64,000 nucleotides of DNA from Herpetosiphon gulosus (GTDB lineage Bacteria; Chloroflexota; Chloroflexia; Chloroflexales; Herpetosiphonaceae), in contig NZ_BAABRU010000005.1 of the NCBI RefSeq assembly GCF_039545135.1, forward strand, positions 248,001-312,000, read 5' to 3'. The notes under the pieces are model-generated. The model searched no databases and was not told where the DNA came from. It was given only the letters and a program-made list of their open reading frames with translations. How positions within the stretch are numbered: the stretch's first letter is position 1; each line of letters begins with the position of its first letter. This document shows positions 16,350 to 24,022 of this stretch, in pieces. The translations under genes were made by a program, and so were the position numbers.

Positions 16350-17159
16350 ATGTCAAACCCAATTCTCACAATCGAGCAGCTTGGCTGTCGTTATGGCTCG
16401 CGCACAGTATTCGAGCAACTTGATTTACATGCTGCCAAAGGCGAAGTTTTGGCACTGCTTGGGCCGAATGGCGCTGGCAAAAGCACATTATTGCGTTGTT
16501 TGGCACGCTTGCAACGCCCGCAACAAGGCCAAATCTGGCTTGATGGACAGCCGTTGTGGCAAATAAAACCACGTTTGGTTGCTCAGCAAATTGCCTTTGC
16601 TCCGCAGCAATCTGGCTTAAACCCCGAATTAAGCGTTGAGCAAATGCTGTTGCTGGGCCGTACGCCGCATCGAGGTTGGCTGCTACCAATGACAAAAGCT
16701 GATCGAACGATTGTTGAGCAAATGCTTGAGCGCTTTAATTTAATCAAGTATCGGCGGCAAAGTCTGGCTGAGCTTTCGGGTGGCGAACAACGGCGGGTGA
16801 TTATTGCCCGAGCCTTGGCGCAGCAGCCCAAAATTTTATTGCTTGATGAACCAACTGCCCATCTTGATTTGAAATATCAACTGGAAATTATGCAATTGGT
16901 CAGCGATTTAGCGCATAACGATGGGGTTTGTGTGATTTTGACTCTGCATGATCTAAATCAAGCCAGCTTGTGTGCCGACCGGATCGCCTTGCTAGCGCAT
17001 GGCCGCTTGCAGGCCGTTGGCGCACCAAGCGCTGTGTTGCGCAGCGAATTGATTGAAGCGGCTTATGAAGTGCCAATTCAGCTGATCGAACATCCTAACC
17101 ATAACTTACCGCTGGTGATGCTTCAACCACAGCGCAAGGAACCAGCATGGCCCAATTAA
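16350..17159 (+). CDS. btuD: ABC importer ATPase for corrinoid (BtuD-like)
   Basis: A 269-residue ABC ATPase of the iron-chelate/B12 importer class. Walker A is GPNGAGKST (38-46), the Q-loop region reads FAPQQSGL, the signature is LSGGEQRR, Walker B is ILLLDEPTAHLD, and the switch histidine lies in LTLHDLNQAS. The length and the C-terminal region (after HGRLQAVGAPSAVL) are as in FecE/BtuD proteins. It would drive transport through the BtuC permease. Its last 13 bases overlap the cobU start, so the two are coupled. Confidence 0.92.
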   Translation: MSNPILTIEQLGCRYGSRTVFEQLDLHAAKGEVLALLGPNGAGKSTLLRCLARLQRPQQGQIWLDGQPLWQIKPRLVAQQIAFAPQQSGLNPELSVEQMLLLGRTPHRGWLLPMTKADRTIVEQMLERFNLIKYRRQSLAELSGGEQRRVIIARALAQQPKILLLDEPTAHLDLKYQLEIMQLVSDLAHNDGVCVILTLHDLNQASLCADRIALLAHGRLQAVGAPSAVLRSELIEAAYEVPIQLIEHPNHNLPLVMLQPQRKEPAWPN

Positions 17160-17692
17160 TTCTATTCACGGGCGGCGCTCGCAGCGGCAAAAGCTGGCGA
17201 GCTGAACAATATGCCAGTCAACAAGCCGAGCATATCGTTTATATCGCCACTGCTCAGGCTGGCGATGCTGAAATGCAACACCGGATTGACCTGCACCAAT
17301 CCCAACGCCCCAGCCATTGGCAAACCATCGAAGCACCACTGGTGGCCAGCCAAACTCTAGCGCAACTCCCAATTGGTAGCGTGGTGTTGCTCGATTGTCT
17401 AACCTTGCTGGTGAGCAACCTGTTGCTTGCCAATGAAATCCGGCCCGAACCGATAGTGCAAGCCGAAATTCAGGCAATCTTGGCGGCTCAGCAAGCCCGT
17501 GATTTACACTTGATTGTTGTGACCAATGAAGTTGGTATGGGCATTGTACCCGCCTATGCCTTGGGTCGAGTCTATCGCGACCTGATTGGGCGGGCCAACC
17601 AGCAAATCGCCGCCGCTGCCAACGCAGTTTATCTGGTTGTAGCGGGCATGCCCATCGACATTCGCCAACTGCAAGCAGCGTGGGCCAAGTAA
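17147..17692 (+). CDS. cobU: Adenosylcobinamide kinase / phosphate guanylyltransferase
   Basis: A 181-residue bifunctional enzyme that phosphorylates adenosylcobinamide and then forms GDP-cobinamide in nucleotide-loop assembly. The N-terminal P-loop GGARSGKS (9-16), VVLLDCLTLLVSNLLL, the EVGMGIVPAYALGRVYRD segment, and the closing AGMPIDIRQL are all typical of CobU/CobP. It begins inside btuD and its stop shares bases with the ATG of cobD (TAATG). Confidence 0.93.
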   Translation: MAQLILFTGGARSGKSWRAEQYASQQAEHIVYIATAQAGDAEMQHRIDLHQSQRPSHWQTIEAPLVASQTLAQLPIGSVVLLDCLTLLVSNLLLANEIRPEPIVQAEIQAILAAQQARDLHLIVVTNEVGMGIVPAYALGRVYRDLIGRANQQIAAAANAVYLVVAGMPIDIRQLQAAWAK

Positions 17693-18906
17693 TGCAACAT
17701 CCAATTCATGGCGCAATTGATTATGCTGAATTGCAGCAACGTGGGCTTGCAGCTAACCAAATCGACGATTTCAGCAGCAATGTTAACCCGCTTGGCACGC
17801 CGAGTTTTGTTCGTGAAGCCTTGGCAACTATTGATTTGGCACATTACCCTGATCGTCAATCGTTGGCGTTGCGTGCGGCCTTGGCCAAACACCATGCTTG
17901 TGAAATTGAACAGATTTTGATTGGCAATGGCAGCAATGAGTTAATTCATTTGATTGCGCGGGCTTTGCTGCAACCGAACGATGCTGTTTTACTCATCGAG
18001 CCAACTTTTGGTGAATATGCCTATGCTAGCAGTTTGGCGGGCGCTCAATTGCTGCACTATCGGGCAACTGCCGAAACTGGCTTTGCGATTGATGTTGTGG
18101 CTTGTTGTCATTTGATCAATCAATATCGCCCACGCTTGATTTGGCTGTGCAATCCTAACAATCCAACTGGCATGTATTTGGATTCTGAAGCGATTGAACA
18201 ACTGCAAGCCGCCTGTGCCGCAGTTGAGGGCTATTTGGTACTCGATTTGGCCTATGCTGATCTAGGGGTCAGGGGTCAGGGGTTAGGGAGAAGGGGCCAA
18301 GAGTCTCAGTATATTCGAATCTTAACTGAAGAAGAGCAAGTTAGGGGTCAGGGGTCAGAGGTCAGGGAGCAGGGAGATGGGGTTAAGAAATGGGGAGCGG
18401 ATTGGTATGGGCATCAACTTTCTGACCCCCAACCCCCAACCCCCAGCCCCCATAACATCATTCAACTTTACTCGCTGACCAAAAGCTATGCCTTGGCAGG
18501 GTTGCGCTTGGGCTATCTTATGGCTGAGCCAACAATCATCGCTAGCTTGCAGCGCTGGCAGCCGCAATGGAGCGTCAATAGTTTGGCTCAGGCTGCTGGA
18601 CTAGCGATTTGCCAACATCCGCGTTGGCTGAACCAAAATCTTGCTCAATGGTGGGCTTGGAGCAAGCAATTACGCCAGAGTTTGAGCCAACTTGGCTTGA
18701 ATGTTTTGCCAAGCTGCCTGCCATTTTTCTTAGTTGAAGTTGCTAACGCCCAGCAAACCCGCAGTGCTCTGCTTGACCACGCTTGCTTGGTGCGCGATTG
18801 TAGCTCGTTTGGCTTGCCGCAGTTTGTACGGATTGCCCCGCGCCAACCAGCCGCAAATCAACGCTTGATTACTGCTTGGAGATGTGTATGCTCGCCCCTG
18901 TTTTGA
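17692..18906 (+). CDS. cobD: Threonine-phosphate decarboxylase (CobD/CobC type) with a repeat-derived insertion
   Basis: A 404-residue PLP enzyme of the histidinol-phosphate-aminotransferase-like family that makes aminopropanol phosphate for the cobalamin lower arm. Recognisable parts are the N-terminal [40 protein letters not shown], the DLAYADL segment, and [16 protein letters not shown] with the PLP lysine K264. Between DLAYADL and [10 protein letters not shown] lie about 63 extra residues (about 191-254). They are the in-frame translation of G-rich heptad repeats (VRGQG, EVREQG) followed by a C-rich arm (DPQPPTPSP). Related enzymes have only a short loop there. The insertion keeps the frame and has no stop, so the enzyme may tolerate it as a disordered loop near the active-site lysine, or activity may be impaired. 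ATG at 17692 overlaps the cobU stop. Confidence 0.85.
   Translation: MQHPIHGAIDYAELQQRGLAANQIDDFSSNVNPLGTPSFVREALATIDLAHYPDRQSLALRAALAKHHACEIEQILIGNGSNELIHLIARALLQPNDAVLLIEPTFGEYAYASSLAGAQLLHYRATAETGFAIDVVACCHLINQYRPRLIWLCNPNNPTGMYLDSEAIEQLQAACAAVEGYLVLDLAYADLGVRGQGLGRRGQESQYIRILTEEEQVRGQGSEVREQGDGVKKWGADWYGHQLSDPQPPTPSPHNIIQLYSLTKSYALAGLRLGYLMAEPTIIASLQRWQPQWSVNSLAQAAGLAICQHPRWLNQNLAQWWAWSKQLRQSLSQLGLNVLPSCLPFFLVEVANAQQTRSALLDHACLVRDCSSFGLPQFVRIAPRQPAANQRLITAWRCVCSPLF
18262..18452. repeat. Heptad-repeat element inserted within cobD
   Basis: G-rich heptads (GGGGTCA-GGGGTCA-GGGGTTA, 18264-18284, and a second block at 18343-18370) are followed by a C-rich block CCCCAAC-CCCCAAC-CCCCAGC-CCCCA (18427-18452). 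The two arms can pair as an imperfect hairpin. The element interrupts the coding region between the Asp/Tyr motif and the PLP-lysine motif without breaking the frame. Confidence 0.85.
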
Positions 18907-20348
18907 TGGTTGTCGGAACCGCCTCGTCGGTTGGTAAAAGCACCTTGGTTAGTGCACTTTGCCGAATTGCTGCCCGTCGTGGCATTCGCGTTGCCCCCTT
19001 CAAAGCCCAAAATATGAGCAATAATGCTGCGGTTACCGCCAACGGCGAAGAAATTGCCCGTAGCATTGCCGTCCAAGCAGCGGCAGCTAAGCTTACGCCT
19101 AGTGTGCAGATGAACCCAATTTTGATCAAGCCTGAGGGCCAGCGCCGCAGCCAAATTATTGTGCAAGGCCGACCATGGCAGACGCTTGAGGCAATCGATT
19201 ATTGGCAACGCAAACACATGCTCTGGGAAATTGTTACCAGTAATCTCGATAGTTTGCGCCAAACATACGATTTGGTGATTGCTGAGGGCGCAGGCAGTCC
19301 AGTTGAATTAAATCTCAAAACTCACGATATTACCAATATGCGGGTGGCAACCTATGCTCAAGCCCAAACCTTATTGGTTGGCGATATTGACGTTGGCGGA
19401 ATTTTTGCGGCAATGCTGGGCACATTGATGCTGCTGGAGCCAGAGGAACGCCAATTAATCGCTGGCTTGATCGTCAATCGCTTTCGTGGCGACCCCGATT
19501 TATTTACTGATGGAATTCAAATTCTCGAACAACGCAGCCATAAACCAGTCTTGGGCGTTGTGCCATGGTTGCCGCAGCTGGGCTTGCCTGAGGAAGATGC
19601 GGTTGCCTTGGAACGACCTGATCAAACAACCAACAATGCGGCTCTAACGATTGGGGTGATTCATCTGCCTGCAATCGCCAACTTCGACGATTTTGATCCC
19701 TTGGCCCAAGAGTCGGGCGTGGCAGTGCGCTACATCAACCAGCCACATGAATTACAGCATTGCCAAGCGCTGATTTTGCCAGGCACAAAGCACACGCTTG
19801 CTGCGCGACAGTGGCTCGCCGAACAAGGCTTCGATCAAGCAATTCAACAATTTCAAGGGCCAATTGTCGGAATTTGCGGCGGCTATCAGTTGCTTGGCCA
19901 GCAAATTGATGATCCAAATGCAGTTGAAGGCACTGGCGGTGGCATGGCAGGCTTAGGTTTATTACCAATCACCACGATCTTTCAGCGCCACAAGCAAACT
20001 CGCCAAGTTCAGGCGATCAGCAATTTACCGTGGGCCAACAACTACCCACTGACTGGCTATGAAATTCATATGGGGCAAACTGAACTGTTGGCTGATCAAC
20101 CAGCCTTTAGGATTGAACAAGCTGAATCAACCCATGCTGATGGCTGTATGCGGGCTGATGGCAAGGTTTGGGGCTGTTACATTCATGGTATTTTTGCCAA
20201 TACCGAGTTTCGCCAAGCTTGGCTGAGCAGCCTTGGTTGGCAGGTTCAGCCTGCGATTCAAGCAATCGATCCCTTTGAGCGGCTCGCCGACCATGTTGAG
20301 CAACATTTGGAGCCGAATTTATTAGCAAGATTGTTGGAAATTTCGTGA
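18888..20348 (+). CDS. cobQ: Cobyric acid synthase (glutamine-hydrolysing)
   Basis: A 486-residue enzyme that amidates the b, d, e and g side chains of adenosylcobyrinic acid diamide. N-terminal P-loop [12 protein letters not shown] (8-19) and [21 protein letters not shown] are hallmarks of CobQ/CbiP, followed by the DVGGIFAA segment. The C-terminal type I glutamine amidotransferase half has [10 protein letters not shown] with nucleophile C330, YEIHMGQTE, and YIHGIF with H433. The start at 18888 is chosen because GGAG lies 6 bases upstream; ATG at 18882 is also in frame. The 5' end overlaps the end of cobD by 19 bases. This is the last gene of the block; a repeat cassette follows, and no terminator was recognised. 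Confidence 0.94.
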   Translation: MLAPVLMVVGTASSVGKSTLVSALCRIAARRGIRVAPFKAQNMSNNAAVTANGEEIARSIAVQAAAAKLTPSVQMNPILIKPEGQRRSQIIVQGRPWQTLEAIDYWQRKHMLWEIVTSNLDSLRQTYDLVIAEGAGSPVELNLKTHDITNMRVATYAQAQTLLVGDIDVGGIFAAMLGTLMLLEPEERQLIAGLIVNRFRGDPDLFTDGIQILEQRSHKPVLGVVPWLPQLGLPEEDAVALERPDQTTNNAALTIGVIHLPAIANFDDFDPLAQESGVAVRYINQPHELQHCQALILPGTKHTLAARQWLAEQGFDQAIQQFQGPIVGICGGYQLLGQQIDDPNAVEGTGGGMAGLGLLPITTIFQRHKQTRQVQAISNLPWANNYPLTGYEIHMGQTELLADQPAFRIEQAESTHADGCMRADGKVWGCYIHGIFANTEFRQAWLSSLGWQVQPAIQAIDPFERLADHVEQHLEPNLLARLLEIS

Positions 20349-20364
20349 TTGAGGGCAAATGAAT

Positions 20365-20571
20365 GTTAACGCAGAGGAGTGAGGGATCAGGGGCTAGGCT
20401 TAACGCAGAGTCATAGCAGAAACAAGTTGGGCTTTGCGGCATGTAGCGTAATCACATCCATCTGTGTCAATCTGTGGCTAAAAAAGAGCCTTCGCGCTCT
20501 TCGCGGTTTCAATCCTGTGTATCCTTTGTGGATAAAACCTGATCCTGATGTTCTATGTTCTATGTTCTAGG
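20365..20571. repeat. Composite repeat cassette 3' of cobQ, overlapping the ECF S-component gene end
   Basis: TTAACGCAGAG occurs twice (20366-20376, 20400-20410), separated by a G-rich heptad word (GAGGGATCAGGGGCTAGG, 20381-20398). A CCTTCGCGCTCTTCGCGG 9-mer segment (20489-20506) and a triple TGTTCTA heptad (20549-20569) follow. The last part provides the final codons and stop of the minus-strand gene at 20553. Confidence 0.8.
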
Positions 20572-21362
20572 CTCTGATCAGTTTGCCAATTGAGCCGGAG
20601 CTGAAATCGCCGCAAGACTGCCAGAATTGGCTTACCAAAAGCCATAATCAGCAAAACATTGAATAAGGCGCGTGTGGCATCCCAGCCCAACGAAGTTAGC
20701 AGATAAAAGGCCCAATAGCGCTCTAAGGTTGGGCCAAGCCCCAAACCTGGTTGCCACGAAATTGCGCTTTCACCTGTGCTAAATGGCCAAAATGTCAGGT
20801 TCATCAAGCCGCCGAAGAGCAAGCCCCAAACCCAGCCAAACGCTGCCAGCAGCACGACTTCGCCCCACCCAGCATCGGCCAATTTCAACCAGCGTTTGAG
20901 CGGCTGCAACAAGCCGGTGCTTAATCCCAGCCAGCCCATTGCCAACATCTGAAACGGCATCCACGGGCCAATGCCTGCTACCAACAAGGCTGAAACTGCT
21001 AAACTTAAGCTGCCCAGCAAAAAGCCAAAGCGCCCACCATACACAAAGCCCGCCAAGATCACCAAAAAGAAAAAGGTTGGGCTATCACCTGGGCCAGCAG
21101 GCAAGCGCAGCACTGCATTGATCGCCACCAACATTCCCAAGGCCGCCACCACCCGCGAATTCATCGCATGACTATTGAGATCTGCCAGAATAATCCCGAG
21201 CAATAATGGCCCAAGCAACAGCATTATTAAGGGGGCATCGGCAGCATGATTATCGCCAGCCTGCACTTCGCTCAGAAAAAATGGATAAAAAAAGCCAACC
21301 AGCCCAATCAGGCTGGTTACCCCCACCAAAATACGGCTGGCAACCGGGGTGGCTCGGCTCAT
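20553..21362 (-). CDS. ECF-type transporter S component, substrate unproven
   Basis: A 269-residue very hydrophobic protein with six or more membrane helices. The pattern PAGPGDSPTFFFLVILAGFVYG followed by FGFLLGSLSLAVSALLVAGIGPWMPFQMLAMGWLGLSTGLL is typical of a group of energy-coupling-factor S components seen often in Actinomycetota and Chloroflexota. Its closeness to the cobalamin block makes a corrinoid or a precursor a reasonable guess, but this is inference; no ATPase or T component lies nearby. The ATG overlaps the stop of rluD (ATGA), so it is expressed with rluD. The C-terminal residues LEHRT and the stop codon come from the GAACATA-type heptad repeat, as in CbiB. Confidence 0.72.
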   Translation of the reverse strand: MSRATPVASRILVGVTSLIGLVGFFYPFFLSEVQAGDNHAADAPLIMLLLGPLLLGIILADLNSHAMNSRVVAALGMLVAINAVLRLPAGPGDSPTFFFLVILAGFVYGGRFGFLLGSLSLAVSALLVAGIGPWMPFQMLAMGWLGLSTGLLQPLKRWLKLADAGWGEVVLLAAFGWVWGLLFGGLMNLTFWPFSTGESAISWQPGLGLGPTLERYWAFYLLTSLGWDATRALFNVLLIMAFGKPILAVLRRFQLRLNWQTDQSLEHRT

Positions 21363-22330
21363 GAAACAGCTTCAATCAATGGGTCGGGATACACAATTGT
21401 TTCGTAGCGGGTGCGCAAGGTTGTCAGAATTTTCTCTAATTCAACTGGTAGCGGGACTTCCCACGAGCGCCATTCGCCAGTACTTGGCAGGCGAAAACCC
21501 AAATGATAGGCATGCAAAAAGTGGCGTTCGATGCCAAACGTTTCTTTGGGCTTGCGATGACCATACAAGGCATCATTTAAAATTGGCCGATTGCGATAGG
21601 AAAAATGCACCCGAATTTGATGGGTGCGACCTGTTTCGAGGGTTGCACGAACCAATGAATAAGGGCCAAGCACCTCAAGCACCTGATAATGAGTCACTGC
21701 ATAACGACCTTCGGGCATCACCATCATCCGCAAACGGTTATTGGGGTTGCGGCCAATTGGCGCATCGATTGTACCAGTTGGTTCACGCCAATGGCCTTCG
21801 ACCAAGGCCAGATATTTTTTATGCATCCGTCGCGCCATCTGTTGCTCAGTTAGCATCATTCGTGCTTGATCATGCTTGGCAATCACCAATAAGCCTGAGG
21901 TGTCTTTATCCAAGCGATGCACAATACCTGGTCGTAAATCGCCGCTGGTGGTCAAATGGGGATAACGATAGAGTAAGGCATTGACCAATGTGCCAGTGGT
22001 ATGGCCAGGCGCAGGATGCACGACCATACCTGCTGCCTTGTTGACCAACAGCACATCGGCATCTTCGTAGATCACATCAAGCGGTAAATCTTCGGCCACG
22101 ATATCGGTCGGCTTAGCCAGCGGCAGAAAGATTTCAATCTGATCGCCAATTTGCATTGGTAAACTGGATTTTGCGCCGCGCCCATTGACTCGAATATGTA
22201 AATCGGTAATTAATTGTTGAACATACGTCCGCGATAAATCAGGCATATTGGCAGAAACAAGCCGATCTAAACGTTGGCCTGCTTCTGCTTCGCCCACCTG
22301 AATTGTGGTTAAATTGGCCGTTGGCTCCAT
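21359..22330 (-). CDS. rluD: RluD-family 23S rRNA pseudouridine synthase
   Basis: A 323-residue pseudouridine synthase. The N-terminal S4 RNA-binding domain (about 18-80, GQRLDRLVSANMPDLSRTYVQQLI) is followed by the catalytic domain with VLLVNKAAGMVVHPAPGH, the catalytic Asp in VHRLDKDTSGLLVIAK, and RTHQIRVHFSYRNRPILNDALYG. This order is as in RluC/RluD; RluD modifies helix 69 of 23S rRNA in other bacteria, and the precise target here is inferred. GAGGA lies 7 bases before the ATG. It follows the DksA-like gene by 24 bases and overlaps the transporter gene after it. Confidence 0.92.
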   Translation of the reverse strand: MEPTANLTTIQVGEAEAGQRLDRLVSANMPDLSRTYVQQLITDLHIRVNGRGAKSSLPMQIGDQIEIFLPLAKPTDIVAEDLPLDVIYEDADVLLVNKAAGMVVHPAPGHTTGTLVNALLYRYPHLTTSGDLRPGIVHRLDKDTSGLLVIAKHDQARMMLTEQQMARRMHKKYLALVEGHWREPTGTIDAPIGRNPNNRLRMMVMPEGRYAVTHYQVLEVLGPYSLVRATLETGRTHQIRVHFSYRNRPILNDALYGHRKPKETFGIERHFLHAYHLGFRLPSTGEWRSWEVPLPVELEKILTTLRTRYETIVYPDPLIEAVS

Positions 22331-22354
22331 CGCTCAATCCTCTGCTGTACTGGG

Positions 22355-22708
22355 TTAACTAGTGGCGGCCTCAATTGAAAGCGCTGCATACGGCAACACC
22401 TCAAGCCGTTCAATCGGAATCGGCTTGCCAGTTTTAAGGCAAATACCATAGGTGCCATGATCAATGCGATCAAGCGCAGCTTCAACCTCGCCAATCAAGC
22501 GTTGGCGATCTTCAATTAAGGCAAAATTCTTTTCACGCTCAAAAATATCCGAGGCATCATCGGCAATATGATTACTAACCCCAAACTCAGCATCTTGATT
22601 AAGCTGGTTGGTGGCCTCTTCCAAACGCTGAACTTCTTCATTCAGATGGTTATGTATATCGTGCAAGCGATCTTTGAAATAGCCTAATTGCGCTTTTGAT
22701 AAAGTCAT
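22355..22708 (-). CDS. DksA/TraR-like protein lacking the zinc-finger cysteines
   Basis: A 117-residue protein with a long charged coiled-coil N-terminal region (about 5-75, with DDASDIFEREKNFALIEDRQ) and the DksA/TraR C-terminal signature GTYGICLKTGKPIPIERLEVLPYAALSIE. In zinc-binding members the signature holds four cysteines (CxxC and a later CxxC); here only one remains, the others being Thr, Ser or Ala. Such zinc-less forms exist in the family, but whether this one binds RNA polymerase is unknown. The start is taken at the second of two adjacent ATGs (22708), 6 bases after GGGAG; 22711 and GTG 22723 are alternatives. It heads a likely three-gene operon with rluD and the S component. Confidence 0.8.
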   Translation of the reverse strand: MTLSKAQLGYFKDRLHDIHNHLNEEVQRLEEATNQLNQDAEFGVSNHIADDASDIFEREKNFALIEDRQRLIGEVEAALDRIDHGTYGICLKTGKPIPIERLEVLPYAALSIEAATS

Positions 22709-22869
22709 CATGTACTCCCACACAAATTTTAAGCCAGGATTATAGCACGCTCATGGGCAAGACTCTAGCCATGAACCGTGATTTTGCCCAAATCTTGTAG
22801 AGATCTAACGCTTTTGCTGCTTGTGTGGATGGATCGTGGCGCTATTGTACACGATATTTAGCTATATGC

Positions 22870-23946
22870 TTAGTGGCTAGCCCACTCTAAAAACCAATAG
22901 GGTTGCACTGGTGTCAACGGGCGATCTTCGCCAGTTGCCAAGGTATATTCCATCAAGCCATCGTAGCCATGGATAAACAGAAAGTGCTTGCCATCGGGAT
23001 TCCAGGCAGTGCGGCCATCATCAATATTTTGAGCTAGCGGCTTCAATGCTCCATCGCTGGCGTTAACTTGCCATAATGAAACTGGCTCGCCATGAGCGCT
23101 GGCAATCTCGACCCCGAGCAACACTTCCCACCAAGCCAACGTTGGCTCTGCGCCGCCACCAATTGCGCCAGGCCCGCCGCCAACCGTCATCACAATGCTT
23201 TTACCATCGGGCGACCAACGTGGAGCCACAATCGATTTGAAGGGCGGATCAGGCTGGCCCAACGGCTGAGCATTGCTGCCATCAAGCTTGGCTAGCATCA
23301 ACGAGGGAAAGCCAATTTCAACATTCGGCTGAACATAGACCAGCTGTTGACCATCGGGCGAAAGGGCAGGCGTAGTAGCACCTTCAACCACAACCGTTTC
23401 TTGGTTGCTGCCCAAAGCATAGCGTGCCACGGCAATTTCTTCGCCAACAAATTGGTTTTTCGCATCGAGCAGGGTGCGACGGCGGGTCAAATATAATGAT
23501 TGATTATCGCTAGCCCAACTGGGCTCGCTTAGCGAAACATCGATGTTGCCATAGGCCAAAAGACTGCCTTTGCCCGTGGCCGCATCGACCCCACAGACAA
23601 TGCTCGATTGCAACCAAGGAATCGCCAAATCAATTGGCGGCAACATCAACGAATAGGCTAAGGTTTTGCGATCATGCGACCAAGCAGCATCACGAATCAG
23701 GGTGCGTTCCTTGACGGTGGTCAATTGGCTGGCCTCAGTGCCATCGCCATTGATCGACCACATATTGCCTTCGAGGCCGACGATCACTGGTTTGATGATC
23801 GGCTCTGTATCAACACAATAGCCAGCCAAGTTAGCAGCATCGGGTGATGTTGGAACTTGGGGAGCAGTTGTAACGCTATTCGAGGCTGCGCCACAGCCAG
23901 CTAAACCAACAATTAAACCAACAATTAAAAGCTGTTTTTTCATCAT
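22870..23946 (-). CDS. TolB-like beta-propeller lipoprotein
   Basis: A 358-residue exported protein. The signal ends in the lipobox VGLAGC (C18). The rest is built of WD40-like/PD40 blades of the TolB type, with repeated (A/S)WS-D-(G/R)K and SPDGQQLVY motifs such as RWSPDGKSIVMT and AWNPDGKHFLFIHG. Such six-bladed propellers serve as interaction or sensor domains; no catalytic site is visible. Two adjacent ATG codons (23946 and 23943) are possible starts, neither with a good ribosome binding site. It lies just 3' of the terminator at 23971-23997 that ends the 5'-nucleotidase gene, so it is probably transcribed separately. Confidence 0.78.
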   Translation of the reverse strand: MMKKQLLIVGLIVGLAGCGAASNSVTTAPQVPTSPDAANLAGYCVDTEPIIKPVIVGLEGNMWSINGDGTEASQLTTVKERTLIRDAAWSHDRKTLAYSLMLPPIDLAIPWLQSSIVCGVDAATGKGSLLAYGNIDVSLSEPSWASDNQSLYLTRRRTLLDAKNQFVGEEIAVARYALGSNQETVVVEGATTPALSPDGQQLVYVQPNVEIGFPSLMLAKLDGSNAQPLGQPDPPFKSIVAPRWSPDGKSIVMTVGGGPGAIGGGAEPTLAWWEVLLGVEIASAHGEPVSLWQVNASDGALKPLAQNIDDGRTAWNPDGKHFLFIHGYDGLMEYTLATGEDRPLTPVQPYWFLEWASH

Positions 23947-23970
23947 AATTGTGCCATTTGATTAAAACAA

Positions 23971-23997
23971 ACCGCTGAGTGCAAACCACTCAGCGGT
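23971..23997 (-). terminator. Rho-independent terminator of the 5'-nucleotidase gene
   Basis: A perfect 11-bp stem (ACCGCTGAGTG / CACTCAGCGGT) with a 5-base loop is followed, on the minus strand, by TTGTTTTAAT. It stands 26 bases after the stop at 24023. Confidence 0.8.
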
Positions 23998-24022
23998 ATT
24001 GTAACGCGTTTTTGCGAATCGT

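Noticed and set aside
17680-17692. GTG start of cobD at 17680
   Set aside because: The ATG at 17692 gives the usual TAATG coupling to cobU and the expected N-terminus; the GTG has no better ribosome binding site.
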